Origin: Ruegeria marina
GTDB taxonomy: Bacteria > Pseudomonadota > Alphaproteobacteria > Rhodobacterales > Rhodobacteraceae
Assembly: GCF_900101475.1 (NCBI RefSeq)
Contig: NZ_FMZV01000017.1
Coordinates: 60,007 to 124,006 of the forward strand
Direction: 5' to 3'
Length of the DNA stretch: 64,000 nt
A program made the position numbers and the translations under genes. The stretch's first letter is position 1; every line of letters starts with the position of its first letter. Under the pieces are notes generated by a model. That model did not search any database. It was not told the DNA's origin and saw only the letters and a list, made by a program, of their open reading frames with translations. This document shows positions 37,338 to 46,522 of the stretch, one piece after another.

Positions 37338-38549
37338 TCAGCTGAGTGCGGCGGCAATCGCGTCGATTGCCCGGAAGGTGTTGGAATCGCGCATGTCCGA
37401 TAGAGATTCGGGCCAGCTCGACAGATTGGCGACCACCAGGTCCCGTTCGGGATCCACATAGATAAGCTGCCCGTAAATTCCTTTGCATGTATACGTGGGC
37501 CGGGCGACATCGCGGATCCAGAACATGTTGCGATAGCGCCCGTTAGACATGAAATCGCGGATCTTGTCGTCGAACAGGCCGTGGTCGCCGCCCCGCACAT
37601 CCTCGATCCAGGCGCTTGGGATCACCTGCCGCCCACCGGCGCGGCCGCCGTCCAGCATGGTCTGGCCGAACCGGGCGCAATCGCGCAGGCTGGCACAGAT
37701 GCCGCCATCGACCAGCGGGGTGCCGTTGCGGTCGACGGTGACATAGGCCCCGGTCTCGGTGCCCATCGGCGCCCAAAGCAAGTCGGACACGGTGCGTGCG
37801 AACGATTGCCCGCTCACCCGCGCGATCAGCACGCCCAAGAGATCGGTCTCGATCGAGCGATAGCTGAACCGTGCCCCATGCGCGGCCTCGCATTCGGTCA
37901 GCGACAGGATGTAATCCCACGTGTTGTCCGGACAGGACCCCGGCGCCATATGCGGCGGCAGCGGCTTCCACCCCGAGGCAAATTCCAGCCGCGCCACATC
38001 GCAATCGGGATCCTCGTAATCCTCGACGAACCGGACGCCTGTGGTCATGTCCAGCACCTGTTGCAGCGTCGCGTCCTTCCAGCCTGTCGCCGCCAGTTCG
38101 GGCAGGTACTCGGTCATCGGCGCGGCGGGGTCCAGCAGGCCCCGGTCGATCAGGATGCCGACGGTGGTCGCGGTGATCGACTTTGACACCGACATCAGCA
38201 GGTGGCGCGACCCGCGCGTCATCCCGTTGTGATAGCTCTCGTGCAGGATGCGCCCCCGGTGCGCCACCAGGAACCCGTCGGCATAATCCGCCAGCAGATC
38301 CGCCAGCGTCATCGGCCTGCCGTCCCAGCCGGTGAACGCGACACCCGACAGGTCCTGGAGCGCCTCTTGCCAATCCAGCGCGTCGGGTCCGCGCGCGATT
38401 TCTTCGGTCGGCACGCACATGCGGATGTTCTGGAAGGTCCAGCGGTTCCAGGGCGCCCGATCCCAGTCATAGGGCGGCAGGCGCCGGCCAAGCGGCTCCT
38501 TGCCCCGCAGGATCGGCGCCTGCGGGTCGGCATTGCGATAGAAGGTCAT
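37338..38549 (-). CDS. Beta-lactamase-fold serine hydrolase
   Basis: 403-residue class C beta-lactamase/esterase-type protein. The SxxK motif is SVSKS (about residue 120), with a tyrosine motif YRS further on in place of YxN. No signal peptide, so it is cytoplasmic and more likely an esterase or amide hydrolase than an antibiotic-resistance enzyme. Separated from potD-like by a hairpin terminator. Confidence 0.85.
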   Translation of the reverse strand: MTFYRNADPQAPILRGKEPLGRRLPPYDWDRAPWNRWTFQNIRMCVPTEEIARGPDALDWQEALQDLSGVAFTGWDGRPMTLADLLADYADGFLVAHRGRILHESYHNGMTRGSRHLLMSVSKSITATTVGILIDRGLLDPAAPMTEYLPELAATGWKDATLQQVLDMTTGVRFVEDYEDPDCDVARLEFASGWKPLPPHMAPGSCPDNTWDYILSLTECEAAHGARFSYRSIETDLLGVLIARVSGQSFARTVSDLLWAPMGTETGAYVTVDRNGTPLVDGGICASLRDCARFGQTMLDGGRAGGRQVIPSAWIEDVRGGDHGLFDDKIRDFMSNGRYRNMFWIRDVARPTYTCKGIYGQLIYVDPERDLVVANLSSWPESLSDMRDSNTFRAIDAIAAALS

Positions 38550-38594
38550 TGTTCCTCTCAGAAGGCTGTCGCCCCGTTCGAAAAAAGGGCCAGC

Positions 38595-38620
38595 GAAAGG
38601 GCCCGCTACCGGGCCCTTTC
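38595..38620 (-). terminator. Terminator after the polyamine-type binding protein gene
   Basis: Perfect 11-bp stem GAAAGGGCCCG/CGGGCCCTTTC with loop of four. On the minus strand it is followed by TTTC and, a little further on, a run of six T (38581-38586). Confidence 0.65.
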
Positions 38621-38633
38621 CTGTCTCATGACC

Positions 38634-39656
38634 TTACTTCTGAAGGTCGGTCCAGATCCGGGTATAGAGCGCCTGTGTCTCCGGCGCGCAGGTGCCGTTG
38701 AACTTGCCGGCGGCCTTCAGCTCTTCGGGGATCACGATCTCGGGCGCGGTCATCATGTCCTCGGGCATGAAGGCTTCGGATCCGGAGATCCCGTTGGCAT
38801 AACGCGCAAATTCCGAAATCAGCGCCGCGTTTTCCGGGTCCATGACAAAGTTCTGGAACGCCTTGGCCTCGTCCATGTTCTTGGCGTCCTTCAGAACCGC
38901 GACCGAATCCATCCACAGCGGATAGCCTTCCTTGGGATAGCCATAGGCGATCGCTTCGTTCTGCAACCGCATCCGGAAGGTCGAGCCGTTCCAGTTCACG
39001 CCCGCCCACAGGTCTTCCTTGGCGAATTTCTCCAGGTTGCCGTAATCCATGCCCAGCCAATGCTGCTTGGCGTTGAGCAGCGTCTCGTGAACCTTCTTCA
39101 ACACTTCCTTGTCGTCGGTGCAGGGTTCGCCGCCCGCATACATGATCGCCATGACCATCACGTCGCCCATTTCGGGCACCACGTTGATCTTGCCCCGCAG
39201 TTCCTCAGGCGGATCAAGGAAGATGGCCGAGGTGTTGATATCGCCGCTGTAATACTTGGTGTTCACCACAACGCCGGTGGTGCCCCACTGCCATGGCACG
39301 GTGTAATGCCGGCCAGGGTCCCAATCCACATCGACCCATTTGGCGTCCATGTTCTTGAAGTTTTCCATCTGGTCGGGGCGGGTTTCGGCCAACAGCCCCT
39401 CGGAAATCCAGATCGGCACATAGGTATGGGTCGGCACCACGATGTCGAACCCGTGACCGCCCGCCTTGACCTTGGCCAGCGCGGTGTCGTTGCTGTCGTA
39501 ATCGGTGATCGTCACCTTGATGCCGGTCTCGGCCTCGAATTTCTCGATCAGCTTGGGGTTGGTGTAGTTGCCCCAGTTATAGATGTTCAGTTCCTTAGCA
39601 TAGGCGCCTCCGGCCATCAGGGCCAGCGCGGATGCCGCGGCAAGTACGTGTCTCAT
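38634..39656 (-). CDS. Spermidine/putrescine-type ABC transporter substrate-binding protein
   Basis: 340-residue PotD-family periplasmic protein. The signal peptide ends at AYA (about residue 20); the mature start KELNIYNWGNYTNPKLIEKF is typical. Ligand unknown; polyamines, opines or related amines are all plausible. Last gene of the transporter operon, order ATPase, permease, permease, binding protein. Confidence 0.9.
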   Translation of the reverse strand: MRHVLAAASALALMAGGAYAKELNIYNWGNYTNPKLIEKFEAETGIKVTITDYDSNDTALAKVKAGGHGFDIVVPTHTYVPIWISEGLLAETRPDQMENFKNMDAKWVDVDWDPGRHYTVPWQWGTTGVVVNTKYYSGDINTSAIFLDPPEELRGKINVVPEMGDVMVMAIMYAGGEPCTDDKEVLKKVHETLLNAKQHWLGMDYGNLEKFAKEDLWAGVNWNGSTFRMRLQNEAIAYGYPKEGYPLWMDSVAVLKDAKNMDEAKAFQNFVMDPENAALISEFARYANGISGSEAFMPEDMMTAPEIVIPEELKAAGKFNGTCAPETQALYTRIWTDLQK

Positions 39657-39721
39657 AGATGTTCTCTCCTTGTTGGTCCGTTCACGTTTGGTCCCGGCTC
39701 TCGCGGCCGGTTGAAATGCGC

Positions 39722-40546
39722 CTAGCCCCGTTTCGAGGTCAGGCGGAAAAACAGCGATACCAGGATCGCGCCCGCCAGCAGGATCACGGTCGAGATCGCG
39801 TTGACCTCGGGCGTGACCACGCGGCGCAATTGCCCCAGCATATACGTGGGCAGAGTTTCCTGTCCCGCGGATTTGACGAATTCGGTGATCACCACGTCAT
39901 CCAGCGAGATGACAAAGGCCAGCATCAGCCCGGCCACGATCCCCGGCCACATCAACGGCAGGGTCACCCGGCGAAAGGTCAGCCAGCGCGAGGCATAAAG
40001 ATCCTGCGCCGCGGTCTCCAGCGACAGGTCCATGGTCTCCAGCCGGGCGCGGATCGGCAGATAGGCAAAGGGCACGCAGAACGCGGTATGGGCGACGATC
40101 AGGTAGATCATGCTGGTATGCCCGGTCCAGACCTTGATCGCCGCGAACACGATCAACAGCGCCACGGCGGTGACGATCTCGGGCACCATCAGCGGCTGGT
40201 TGATCAGCGCATAGATCATCGTCTTGCCGGGGAAATGGCGGGTCCGGGTGGTGGCCATTGCTGCCATCGTTGCGGCCACCGTCGCCACCGAGGCCGCGAC
40301 CAGCGCCAGGAACAGCGACCGCATGGCGGCATCCTGCACCGCCTCGTTGGCGACGGCCTGCTGGTACCAGCGCAGGCTGAACCCTTCCCAGATCGCCATC
40401 GAGGTGCCCGCGTTGAACGAAAACATGACCAGGATCGCGATCGGCGCATACAGCGTGATCAGGGTAAAGATTGCCACGATGGCGAAGCCCGGCAGGGTGC
40501 GGACCGAATAGCCCTTTGGCGGTTTCTGCATGCGGGATTCAGCCAT
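39722..40546 (-). CDS. Polyamine-type ABC transporter permease (PotC family)
   Basis: 274-residue inner-membrane permease with six helices and the coupling loop (AAQDLYASRWLTFRRVTLPL). Overlaps the preceding permease gene by 8 bases. Role: substrate channel of the importer. Confidence 0.92.
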   Translation of the reverse strand: MAESRMQKPPKGYSVRTLPGFAIVAIFTLITLYAPIAILVMFSFNAGTSMAIWEGFSLRWYQQAVANEAVQDAAMRSLFLALVAASVATVAATMAAMATTRTRHFPGKTMIYALINQPLMVPEIVTAVALLIVFAAIKVWTGHTSMIYLIVAHTAFCVPFAYLPIRARLETMDLSLETAAQDLYASRWLTFRRVTLPLMWPGIVAGLMLAFVISLDDVVITEFVKSAGQETLPTYMLGQLRRVVTPEVNAISTVILLAGAILVSLFFRLTSKRG

Positions 40547-41471
40547 CGGATTGCTCCCTCGATGTCACCCGGACATACCACATCAGCGCAATCATCACCG
40601 CCGCCATCAGCATCAGCGACAGCGCCGCTCCTAGCGGCCAGTTGCGGCCCTGACCGAACTGCAACTCTATCAGGTTGCCGAACATCAGGTTCTTGCCGCC
40701 GCCCAGTACCCGGGGCGTCACATAGGCGCCCAGCGACGGGATGAAGACCAGGATCGAGCCCGCGATGATGCCCGGCTTGATCAGCGGCAGGATCACCCGG
40801 CGGAACGCGGTCCAGCGCCCGGCATACAGGTCATGCGCCGCCTCGACGAGGCGGAAATCCAGCTTGTCCACCGCTGCATAGACCGGCAGCACCATCAGCG
40901 GCAGATAGACATAGGTCATGCCGAAGCCGATGGCGAAATTGGTGAACATCATCTGGATCGGCGCGTCGATGATCCCCAGTTTCAGCAGGACAAGGTTGAT
41001 CACCCCTTCGGACCGCAACAGCTCCTGAATGGCGATGGTCCGCACCAGCAGGTTGGTCCAGAACGGCACGGTGATCAGGAACAGCCAGAACTCGCGCTTG
41101 CCGGGCGGCTGGGTGGCGATGAACCACGCCGTTGGCACGCCAAAGATCAACGTCAGCACCGTGGTGATCAGCGACAGCGAGAACGACCGCCAGAAGATGG
41201 ACAGATGCGCATCGGCCCAGATCAGCGTGTCGTCAAAGATGTCCCGCTGCACCAGCGTGTTCATCCAGCCTTCGAGCGAGAACTTCCACACGACATTGCC
41301 GTAATCGCCCGGCGTCAGAAAGGAATAGACCACCATCACCATGAGCGGCCCCGCCGCCGCCAGCGTGATGATAACCACCGCCGGCAGCGCCAGCATCCAT
41401 CGGCTGCGGTTGTCGGCGGCCTGGGCTTCGGCTTCCAGCTCTCCGGGGCGATATGCGGCCTGTTCGCTCAT
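40539..41471 (-). CDS. Polyamine-type ABC transporter permease (PotB family)
   Basis: 310-residue permease paired with the PotC-type protein; coupling loop EAAHDLYAGRWTAFRRVILP is clear. Start at 41471 (MSEQAAYRPG) lies 4 bases after the potA-type stop. An N-terminal cytoplasmic tail of about 25 residues precedes the first helix. Confidence 0.92.
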   Translation of the reverse strand: MSEQAAYRPGELEAEAQAADNRSRWMLALPAVVIITLAAAGPLMVMVVYSFLTPGDYGNVVWKFSLEGWMNTLVQRDIFDDTLIWADAHLSIFWRSFSLSLITTVLTLIFGVPTAWFIATQPPGKREFWLFLITVPFWTNLLVRTIAIQELLRSEGVINLVLLKLGIIDAPIQMMFTNFAIGFGMTYVYLPLMVLPVYAAVDKLDFRLVEAAHDLYAGRWTAFRRVILPLIKPGIIAGSILVFIPSLGAYVTPRVLGGGKNLMFGNLIELQFGQGRNWPLGAALSLMLMAAVMIALMWYVRVTSREQSDG

Positions 41472-41475
41472 GTGC

Positions 41476-42537
41476 CTAGTCCACCAGCACCGTGACCGCG
41501 CCCGGCGCCACCGACACGCCCACCTGTACACCCGTCTCCAGCAGGCCGCTGGCCCCGGGCAGGTTCGATGCGCGGGCCTTGATCGCCTCGCCGGTCTTCA
41601 GTTTCAGATGTGCCACGGTCGCTTCGCCGGAATAGACCACGTTTTCCACCGTCGCGGTCAGCGCGGCACCGTCGGTGCCGGTTCCTGCCACGGTCACATG
41701 TTCGGGCCGGATCAGCACGCTGACCTTGCCGTCGGCCACGCCTTGCGGCGGTTCGACCGTGAATGTTCCGCCCGCCTCCAGCGTCACCGACCCGGCCGAC
41801 AACTGCCCGTTCAAAAAGTTCGACGCGCCGATGAAGTTCGCCACGAACCGTTCCGAGGGCCGCTCGTAGATCTCGCGCGGGTTCCCGATTTGCAGGATGC
41901 GCCCGCCGCTCATCACCGCGATGCGGTCCGACATGGTCAGCGCTTCTTCCTGGTCATGAGTGACAAAGACAAAGGTGATCCCGGTCTCGCTCTGCAACCG
42001 CTTCAACTCGATTTGCATCTCCTTGCGCAGCTTCAGATCCAGCGCACTCAGCGGCTCGTCCAGCAACAGCACCTCGGGGTGCGGCGCCAGCGCCCGCGCC
42101 AGCGCCACCCGCTGCTGCTGCCCGCCCGAGATTTCCGAGGTCTTGCGATGCTTCAGCTCTTCCATCCGCACCAGTCGCAGCATCTCGTCGACCGTCTTTG
42201 CGATCTCGTCCTTGGGCTTGCCCAGCATCTCCAGCCCAAAGGCGATATTGCCCGCCACGCTCATATGCGGGAACAGGGCATAGTTCTGGAACACCGTGTT
42301 CACCGGCCGCTGGTTTGGCGGCAGCCGGGTGATGTCGCGCCCGCTCAGCCGGATGGCGCCGATGGTCGGCGGTTCGAACCCCGCGATCAGGCGCAGCAAT
42401 GTGGTCTTGCCGCAGCCCGACGGACCCAGCAGGGTAAAGAACTCGTTTTCCCGGATCGTGACGCTCACGTCGCGGAGTGCCGTAAAGGCCACGTCACCCG
42501 CGCCAAAAGTCTTGGTCACCTTGTCGATTTCGATCAT
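41476..42537 (-). CDS. Polyamine-type ABC transporter ATP-binding protein (PotA family)
   Basis: 353-residue ATPase with Walker [10 protein letters not shown], signature [16 protein letters not shown], Walker [12 protein letters not shown] and a C-terminal TOBE domain of the PotA/FbpC type. First gene of the operon, divergent from a TetR regulator. The ATG at 42537 fits the family start ([12 protein letters not shown]); an upstream ATG at 42579 is in frame but lies in the promoter region. Confidence 0.93.
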   Translation of the reverse strand: MIEIDKVTKTFGAGDVAFTALRDVSVTIRENEFFTLLGPSGCGKTTLLRLIAGFEPPTIGAIRLSGRDITRLPPNQRPVNTVFQNYALFPHMSVAGNIAFGLEMLGKPKDEIAKTVDEMLRLVRMEELKHRKTSEISGGQQQRVALARALAPHPEVLLLDEPLSALDLKLRKEMQIELKRLQSETGITFVFVTHDQEEALTMSDRIAVMSGGRILQIGNPREIYERPSERFVANFIGASNFLNGQLSAGSVTLEAGGTFTVEPPQGVADGKVSVLIRPEHVTVAGTGTDGAALTATVENVVYSGEATVAHLKLKTGEAIKARASNLPGASGLLETGVQVGVSVAPGAVTVLVD

Positions 42538-42587
42538 GAACGCCCTTTGGGTTGCCGTGCGCTGAACACTTGCCTGCAATAAAGTGC

Positions 42588-42613
42588 TATTGACAAAAAT
42601 ATTTCAGTCAATA
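42588..42613. promoter_or_regulatory. Candidate divergent promoter/operator between PotA-type and TetR genes
   Basis: TATTGAC (42588-42594) and GTCAATA (42607-42613) form a 7-bp inverted repeat with 12-base spacer. The left arm contains TTGACA (42590-42595). The surrounding ~60 bases are very AT-rich for this genome. A likely target of the adjacent TetR protein. Confidence 0.5.
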
Positions 42614-42655
42614 AAAAAATTTTCTTAGAAAAACTTTTTTGCATGGGAAATCGGC

Positions 42656-43369
42656 TTGGCATTCGAGCGCCCAAATAGTGAGCAGGTCGACACGGGCGAC
42701 AGCTCCGAAACCGGTCTGCGCGGCCGTAAGAAGGCTCGGCGCAGGCAAGAGATTCTGGATGCCGCCGGACACCTGTTCGCGGTCAACGGCTTCGATGCAA
42801 CGACACTGGCCGACATCGCGCAGGAGACCGGGGTTTCGCCACCCACGGTGTCGAACTACTTCGGGTCCAAGGAAAACATCCTCAGCGCGCTGATCTTCGA
42901 AGGGGCAGAGCGCGAGCGGACCAACCACATGAACCTGCCACGCGAAACCGGCCAGCCCTTTGCCGAGGTTCTGGGTGCCTTCCTTATCGACCTGACGGCC
43001 AAGACCATGCAGATCGCCGGAAAGCGGGTCTGGCGCTATGCCGAGGCGGCCAATATCCGCCGCCCGCAGTCCGAGTTCGAACGCCAGTTCACCAATTCGG
43101 ATCAAGAGCTCCGCAAGCTGATCGGCACGTTCATGAGCGATTACGACATGGTGCTGCGCAATGGCACAGCGCCTAACCCGGATGTGCTGTCGCGGCTGTT
43201 CTATGACACCTGGACCATGCGCTATTTCTCTTACATCAAGAATGATGCGATGACGTTCGACGCCCATCGGGCCGAGGTTATGCAGGCCATTGCCGCGCTG
43301 GTCGCCCTCGTGTTCGATGACGGCTTCGCCGCCACCTCTCCCCTCAAACGCACAAAGGAAGCTCGATGA
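42656..43369 (+). CDS. TetR/AcrR family transcriptional regulator
   Basis: 237-residue regulator; the DNA-binding domain is clear (ATTLADIAQETGVSPPTVSNYF). The best start is a TTG at 42656 with GGGAAA just upstream; the ATG at 42643 is in another frame and stops after 11 codons. Divergent from the polyamine-type transporter and overlapping the amidohydrolase gene by 4 bases, it probably regulates both. Confidence 0.88.
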   Translation: MAFERPNSEQVDTGDSSETGLRGRKKARRRQEILDAAGHLFAVNGFDATTLADIAQETGVSPPTVSNYFGSKENILSALIFEGAERERTNHMNLPRETGQPFAEVLGAFLIDLTAKTMQIAGKRVWRYAEAANIRRPQSEFERQFTNSDQELRKLIGTFMSDYDMVLRNGTAPNPDVLSRLFYDTWTMRYFSYIKNDAMTFDAHRAEVMQAIAALVALVFDDGFAATSPLKRTKEAR

Positions 43370-45030
43370 GCAACGCTGATCTGGTGATCCTGAACGGCCG
43401 GGTCCTGACGATGGATCTGGCCACCCCCCGGGCCGAGGCGCTTGCCATCTCCGGCGGGCGCATTCTGGCGGTTGGCTCAAACGCCGATATCGTCGCACTG
43501 GCTGCCCCCGGCGCGCGCCGGATCGACGCGCAGGGCGGCACTGTTCTGCCCGGCCTGGTCGAGGCGCACCTGCATCTTTTCGCCGGGGCCTTCGGCCAGC
43601 GTTTCCTGCAACTCGACGGCGTGCACGGCTTGGCCGCGCTGCGCGACAAGGTGCAGGCCTATGCCAAGGCCAATCCGCAAGAGGCACTGCTGGTCTGCAA
43701 GGCCGCCGATTACAACCTGTTCGGAGAGGGCGTCACCACCACCCGCCAGCTGCTCGACCAGGCGCTGGCCGACCGGCCGCTGATCCTGTTTGCGGGCGAT
43801 CACCACACCGCCTGGGCCAACACCGCCGCGCTGACCGCCGCCGGTCTGATGCATGGCCGCGACACCCCGCCCGGCAACGAGGTGGTGGTGGCCTCCGACG
43901 GCACCGCCGCGGGCGAGCTGCGCGAACACGCGGCTTTTGACCCGGTGATGGCGCTGCGCTCCTCGGGCGGGCGCGAAAGCCTGGGCCTGCTGGGCGTCGA
44001 ACCCGAAACGCCGCCTACCCCCGCGCAACGGGCCGAGGACCTGGCGGTGATGCGCGACGGGCTGAAACTCTGCGCGTCCTACGGCTTCACCAGCCTGCAC
44101 AACATGGACGGTAACCGCTACCAGCTCGATCTCTTGCACGAGATCGAACAGGCGGGCGAACTGATCTGCCGTACCGAGATTCCGTTCCACCTGACCCCGT
44201 CGAAACCGGTCTCGTCGCTGGCCGAGGCGTCCGAGCTTGCCGCCGAGTTCGCCACCGACCGGCTCAGCGCGAGGCGGGTCAAGATGTTTATGGACGGGGT
44301 GGTCGACAGTTCCACCGCCGTCATGGTCGAGGATTACGCCGACCGGCCGGGCTGGCGCGGCGAACCGCTGCATTCGGCGGACCGCTTCCGCGAGGCCGCC
44401 ATCGAGGCCGACCGGCGCGGGTTGCAGATCTCGGTCCATGCCATCGGCGACGGCGCGGTGCGCCGGGTGCTCGACGGGTACGAGGCCGCGCGCCGCGCCA
44501 ACGGCCCGCGCGATTCGCGGCACCGGATCGAACATGTCGAAGTGCTGCATCCCGACGACCTGCCGCGCTTCCGCGAACTGGGTGTGGTCGCCTCGATGCA
44601 GCCGCCGCATCCGCCCGGCGCGATGGATTTCCCGCTTGAACCCTGGCGCAGCCGGGTGGGTGCGGCGCGCTGGCCCTGGGCGTTTCCGGTCTCCTGCCTG
44701 CGGGCGCAGGGCGTGCCCATCGCCTTCGCCTCGGACTGGCCGGTCTCGGACCTGAACCCGATGCGCGGGGTCAAGGCGGCGGTGCTGCGGCAGCCCTGGC
44801 GCGATGGCGATCCCGGCCATGCCAGCACCCTGCACGAGGCGCTGCATGGCTATACCTGGGGCGGCGCCTATGCCGGCTTCGCCGAGGACCGCACCGGCAG
44901 GCTGGCCGCCGGATACCTCGCCGATATCGTGATCATGGACCGCAACCTCGAGGCGATCCCGCCCGAGGAGCTGGACCAGGCCCGCGCCGCGATTACCCTC
45001 AGCGAGGGCGTGCCGATCTGGGAGGCCTAA
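43366..45030 (+). CDS. Amidohydrolase, YtcJ-type
   Basis: 554-residue metal-dependent hydrolase. The N-terminal EAHLHLF metal motif, the HAIGDGAVRRVL histidine region, the HRIEHVEVLHPDDLPRF histidine and the ASDWPVSDLNP aspartate are the family's metal and catalytic positions. The substrate is an unknown amide or cyclic amide. Co-transcribed with the TetR gene (ATGA overlap) beside a transporter, amidase and other hydrolases, it fits an amide-nitrogen scavenging pathway. Confidence 0.9.
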   Translation: MSNADLVILNGRVLTMDLATPRAEALAISGGRILAVGSNADIVALAAPGARRIDAQGGTVLPGLVEAHLHLFAGAFGQRFLQLDGVHGLAALRDKVQAYAKANPQEALLVCKAADYNLFGEGVTTTRQLLDQALADRPLILFAGDHHTAWANTAALTAAGLMHGRDTPPGNEVVVASDGTAAGELREHAAFDPVMALRSSGGRESLGLLGVEPETPPTPAQRAEDLAVMRDGLKLCASYGFTSLHNMDGNRYQLDLLHEIEQAGELICRTEIPFHLTPSKPVSSLAEASELAAEFATDRLSARRVKMFMDGVVDSSTAVMVEDYADRPGWRGEPLHSADRFREAAIEADRRGLQISVHAIGDGAVRRVLDGYEAARRANGPRDSRHRIEHVEVLHPDDLPRFRELGVVASMQPPHPPGAMDFPLEPWRSRVGAARWPWAFPVSCLRAQGVPIAFASDWPVSDLNPMRGVKAAVLRQPWRDGDPGHASTLHEALHGYTWGGAYAGFAEDRTGRLAAGYLADIVIMDRNLEAIPPEELDQARAAITLSEGVPIWEA

Positions 45031-45032
45031 GC

Positions 45033-45752
45033 TCAGCCAAGGCTGGCGCGAGCCCGCGCCAGCCAGTTCGCAAAAAGCGTCTCGGCCAGGTGTGACAGCT
45101 CGGCCTCGTGGCGCTCCAGCATCTCGATCATCACCCGCTCCGGGTCGGGGCCCAGCCTGGGCTTCAGGTCGTTGATCACGCCGGGGCTGGCGAACCAGTC
45201 GCGCATCGTCTCGGTGTCGATCTCGGGGTGGAACTGGACCGAACCGACGGCGCCCGCGCCGGTCATGTGCTGGTTGCCGCAATCGCCGGTCCCGGCCAGC
45301 GGCGCATGGCCCGGCGGCAGCGCCTTGACCTCGGCCGAATGCCAGCTGAAGGCGTGAAACACCTCGGGCAGCCCCTCCAGCAGCCCCGCCACCGGCCCCG
45401 ACCGGCGCACCGGGATCACCCCGAATTCCGCCACCGCGGCCGGTCCCACCTCGCCGCCCAAGGCGGCAGCCAGCAACTGGTGGCCGAAACAGATGCCGAA
45501 ATAGGGCTTGCCCGCCTCCGCCACCGCACGCCGGATCAGGTCGATCTCGTCCAGCAGCCAGGGGTATTTGTCGGTCTCCCAGACCTGCATGACCCCGCCC
45601 AGCACCCAGAGCGCGTCGAACGCATCCAGCGCAGGCAGGCTCCGGGCCTCGGGCATCAGCACCGTTTGCGTTTCGATACCCTCGCGCGCGAACAGGGCGC
45701 GGAACCGCCCGGCATGTTCGAATTCCGCATGTTGCAGGATAAGTACGCGCAT
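45033..45752 (-). CDS. Type 1 glutamine amidotransferase-like protein
   Basis: 239-residue class I amidotransferase-fold protein. The nucleophile elbow [11 protein letters not shown] contains the catalytic cysteine; the partner His/Glu is in VQFHPEI. Free-standing proteins like this include gamma-glutamyl hydrolases such as PuuD-like enzymes of polyamine breakdown, which would suit the neighbourhood, but GMP-synthase-like homologues of unknown role are equally close. Convergent with the amidohydrolase gene. Start at 45752; the frame extends upstream. Confidence 0.85.
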   Translation of the reverse strand: MRVLILQHAEFEHAGRFRALFAREGIETQTVLMPEARSLPALDAFDALWVLGGVMQVWETDKYPWLLDEIDLIRRAVAEAGKPYFGICFGHQLLAAALGGEVGPAAVAEFGVIPVRRSGPVAGLLEGLPEVFHAFSWHSAEVKALPPGHAPLAGTGDCGNQHMTGAGAVGSVQFHPEIDTETMRDWFASPGVINDLKPRLGPDPERVMIEMLERHEAELSHLAETLFANWLARARASLG

Positions 45753-45871
45753 CCGGCTTGCCTCGCCCCCGGTCCGATCGCCCCGTTTGTGCAGCGGCGC
45801 GCGGGCCCTGGCAACTCGAAACCGCGTCCCCCGCTTGCAAGGGCGCCGCAACGCGCCTAAATCTGCCCTCC

Positions 45872-46348
45872 ATGGCCAAGCAGAAGATCGACCCGAACTA
45901 CAAGGTGATTGCCGAGAACCGGCGCGCGCGCTTCGATTACGCGATCGAGGACGATGTCGAATGCGGCATCGTGCTCGAAGGGTCCGAGGTCAAGGCGCTG
46001 CGCGGCAGCGGCACCAATATCGCCGACAGCTACGCCGCCGTGGAAAATGGCGAGCTCTGGCTGGTGAACGCCTACATCCCGCCCTACGAGCAGGCCAAGA
46101 TGTTCCGGCACGAGGAACGCCGCCGCCGCAAGCTGCTGGTCTCGCGCAAGCAACTGGCCGATTTCTGGAACGCGACCCAGCGCAAGGGCATGACGCTGGT
46201 GCCATTGGTGCTCTATTTCAATCACAAGGGCATCGCCAAGATGAAACTCGGCGTTGCCAAGGGCAAGAAGATCCACGACAAGCGCGAAACCGAGGCCAAG
46301 CGCGACTGGAACCGCCAGAAACAGCGCCTGCTCAAGGAAAACTCCTGA
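45872..46348 (+). CDS. smpB: tmRNA-binding protein SmpB
   Basis: 158-residue trans-translation factor that brings tmRNA to stalled ribosomes. The conserved [15 protein letters not shown] region appears as [15 protein letters not shown], and the basic C-terminal tail ([19 protein letters not shown]) is complete. ATG at 45872 chosen by the family start MAKQK. No tmRNA gene was noticed here. Confidence 0.96.
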   Translation: MAKQKIDPNYKVIAENRRARFDYAIEDDVECGIVLEGSEVKALRGSGTNIADSYAAVENGELWLVNAYIPPYEQAKMFRHEERRRRKLLVSRKQLADFWNATQRKGMTLVPLVLYFNHKGIAKMKLGVAKGKKIHDKRETEAKRDWNRQKQRLLKENS

Positions 46349-46375
46349 CGTCGCGCCCGGTGGCGCGGCCGCGCC

Positions 46376-46438
46376 GGAGTATTTGTAACCAGAAAGAAGC
46401 AGGAGCGCCTTGGGCTTCTTTCTGGTGCCAAATACTCC
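46376..46438. repeat. Dispersed 3'-end repeat, copy 2, as a large inverted pair
   Basis: GGAGTATTTG plus CCAGAAAGAAGC (46376-46385, 46389-46400) pairs exactly with GCTTCTTTCTGG plus CAAATACTCC (46414-46425, 46429-46438), with a 3-base internal loop and 13-base apex. It sits between the convergent smpB and cyclase genes and may terminate both. The single-orientation form occurs at 18755-18780. Confidence 0.8.
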
Positions 46439-46522
46439 CGCCGGAGGCGGCCGACGGTGGCCGCGCGCGGGCGGTCGGTCGGGACAGAGCGCCCGGACCA
46501 GCTTGCGCTTCAGACCCGCGGT

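Noticed and set aside
43477..45879. 800-codon open frame on the minus strand
   Set aside because: Antisense to the amidohydrolase gene; the real minus-strand gene here is the GATase-fold protein in another frame.
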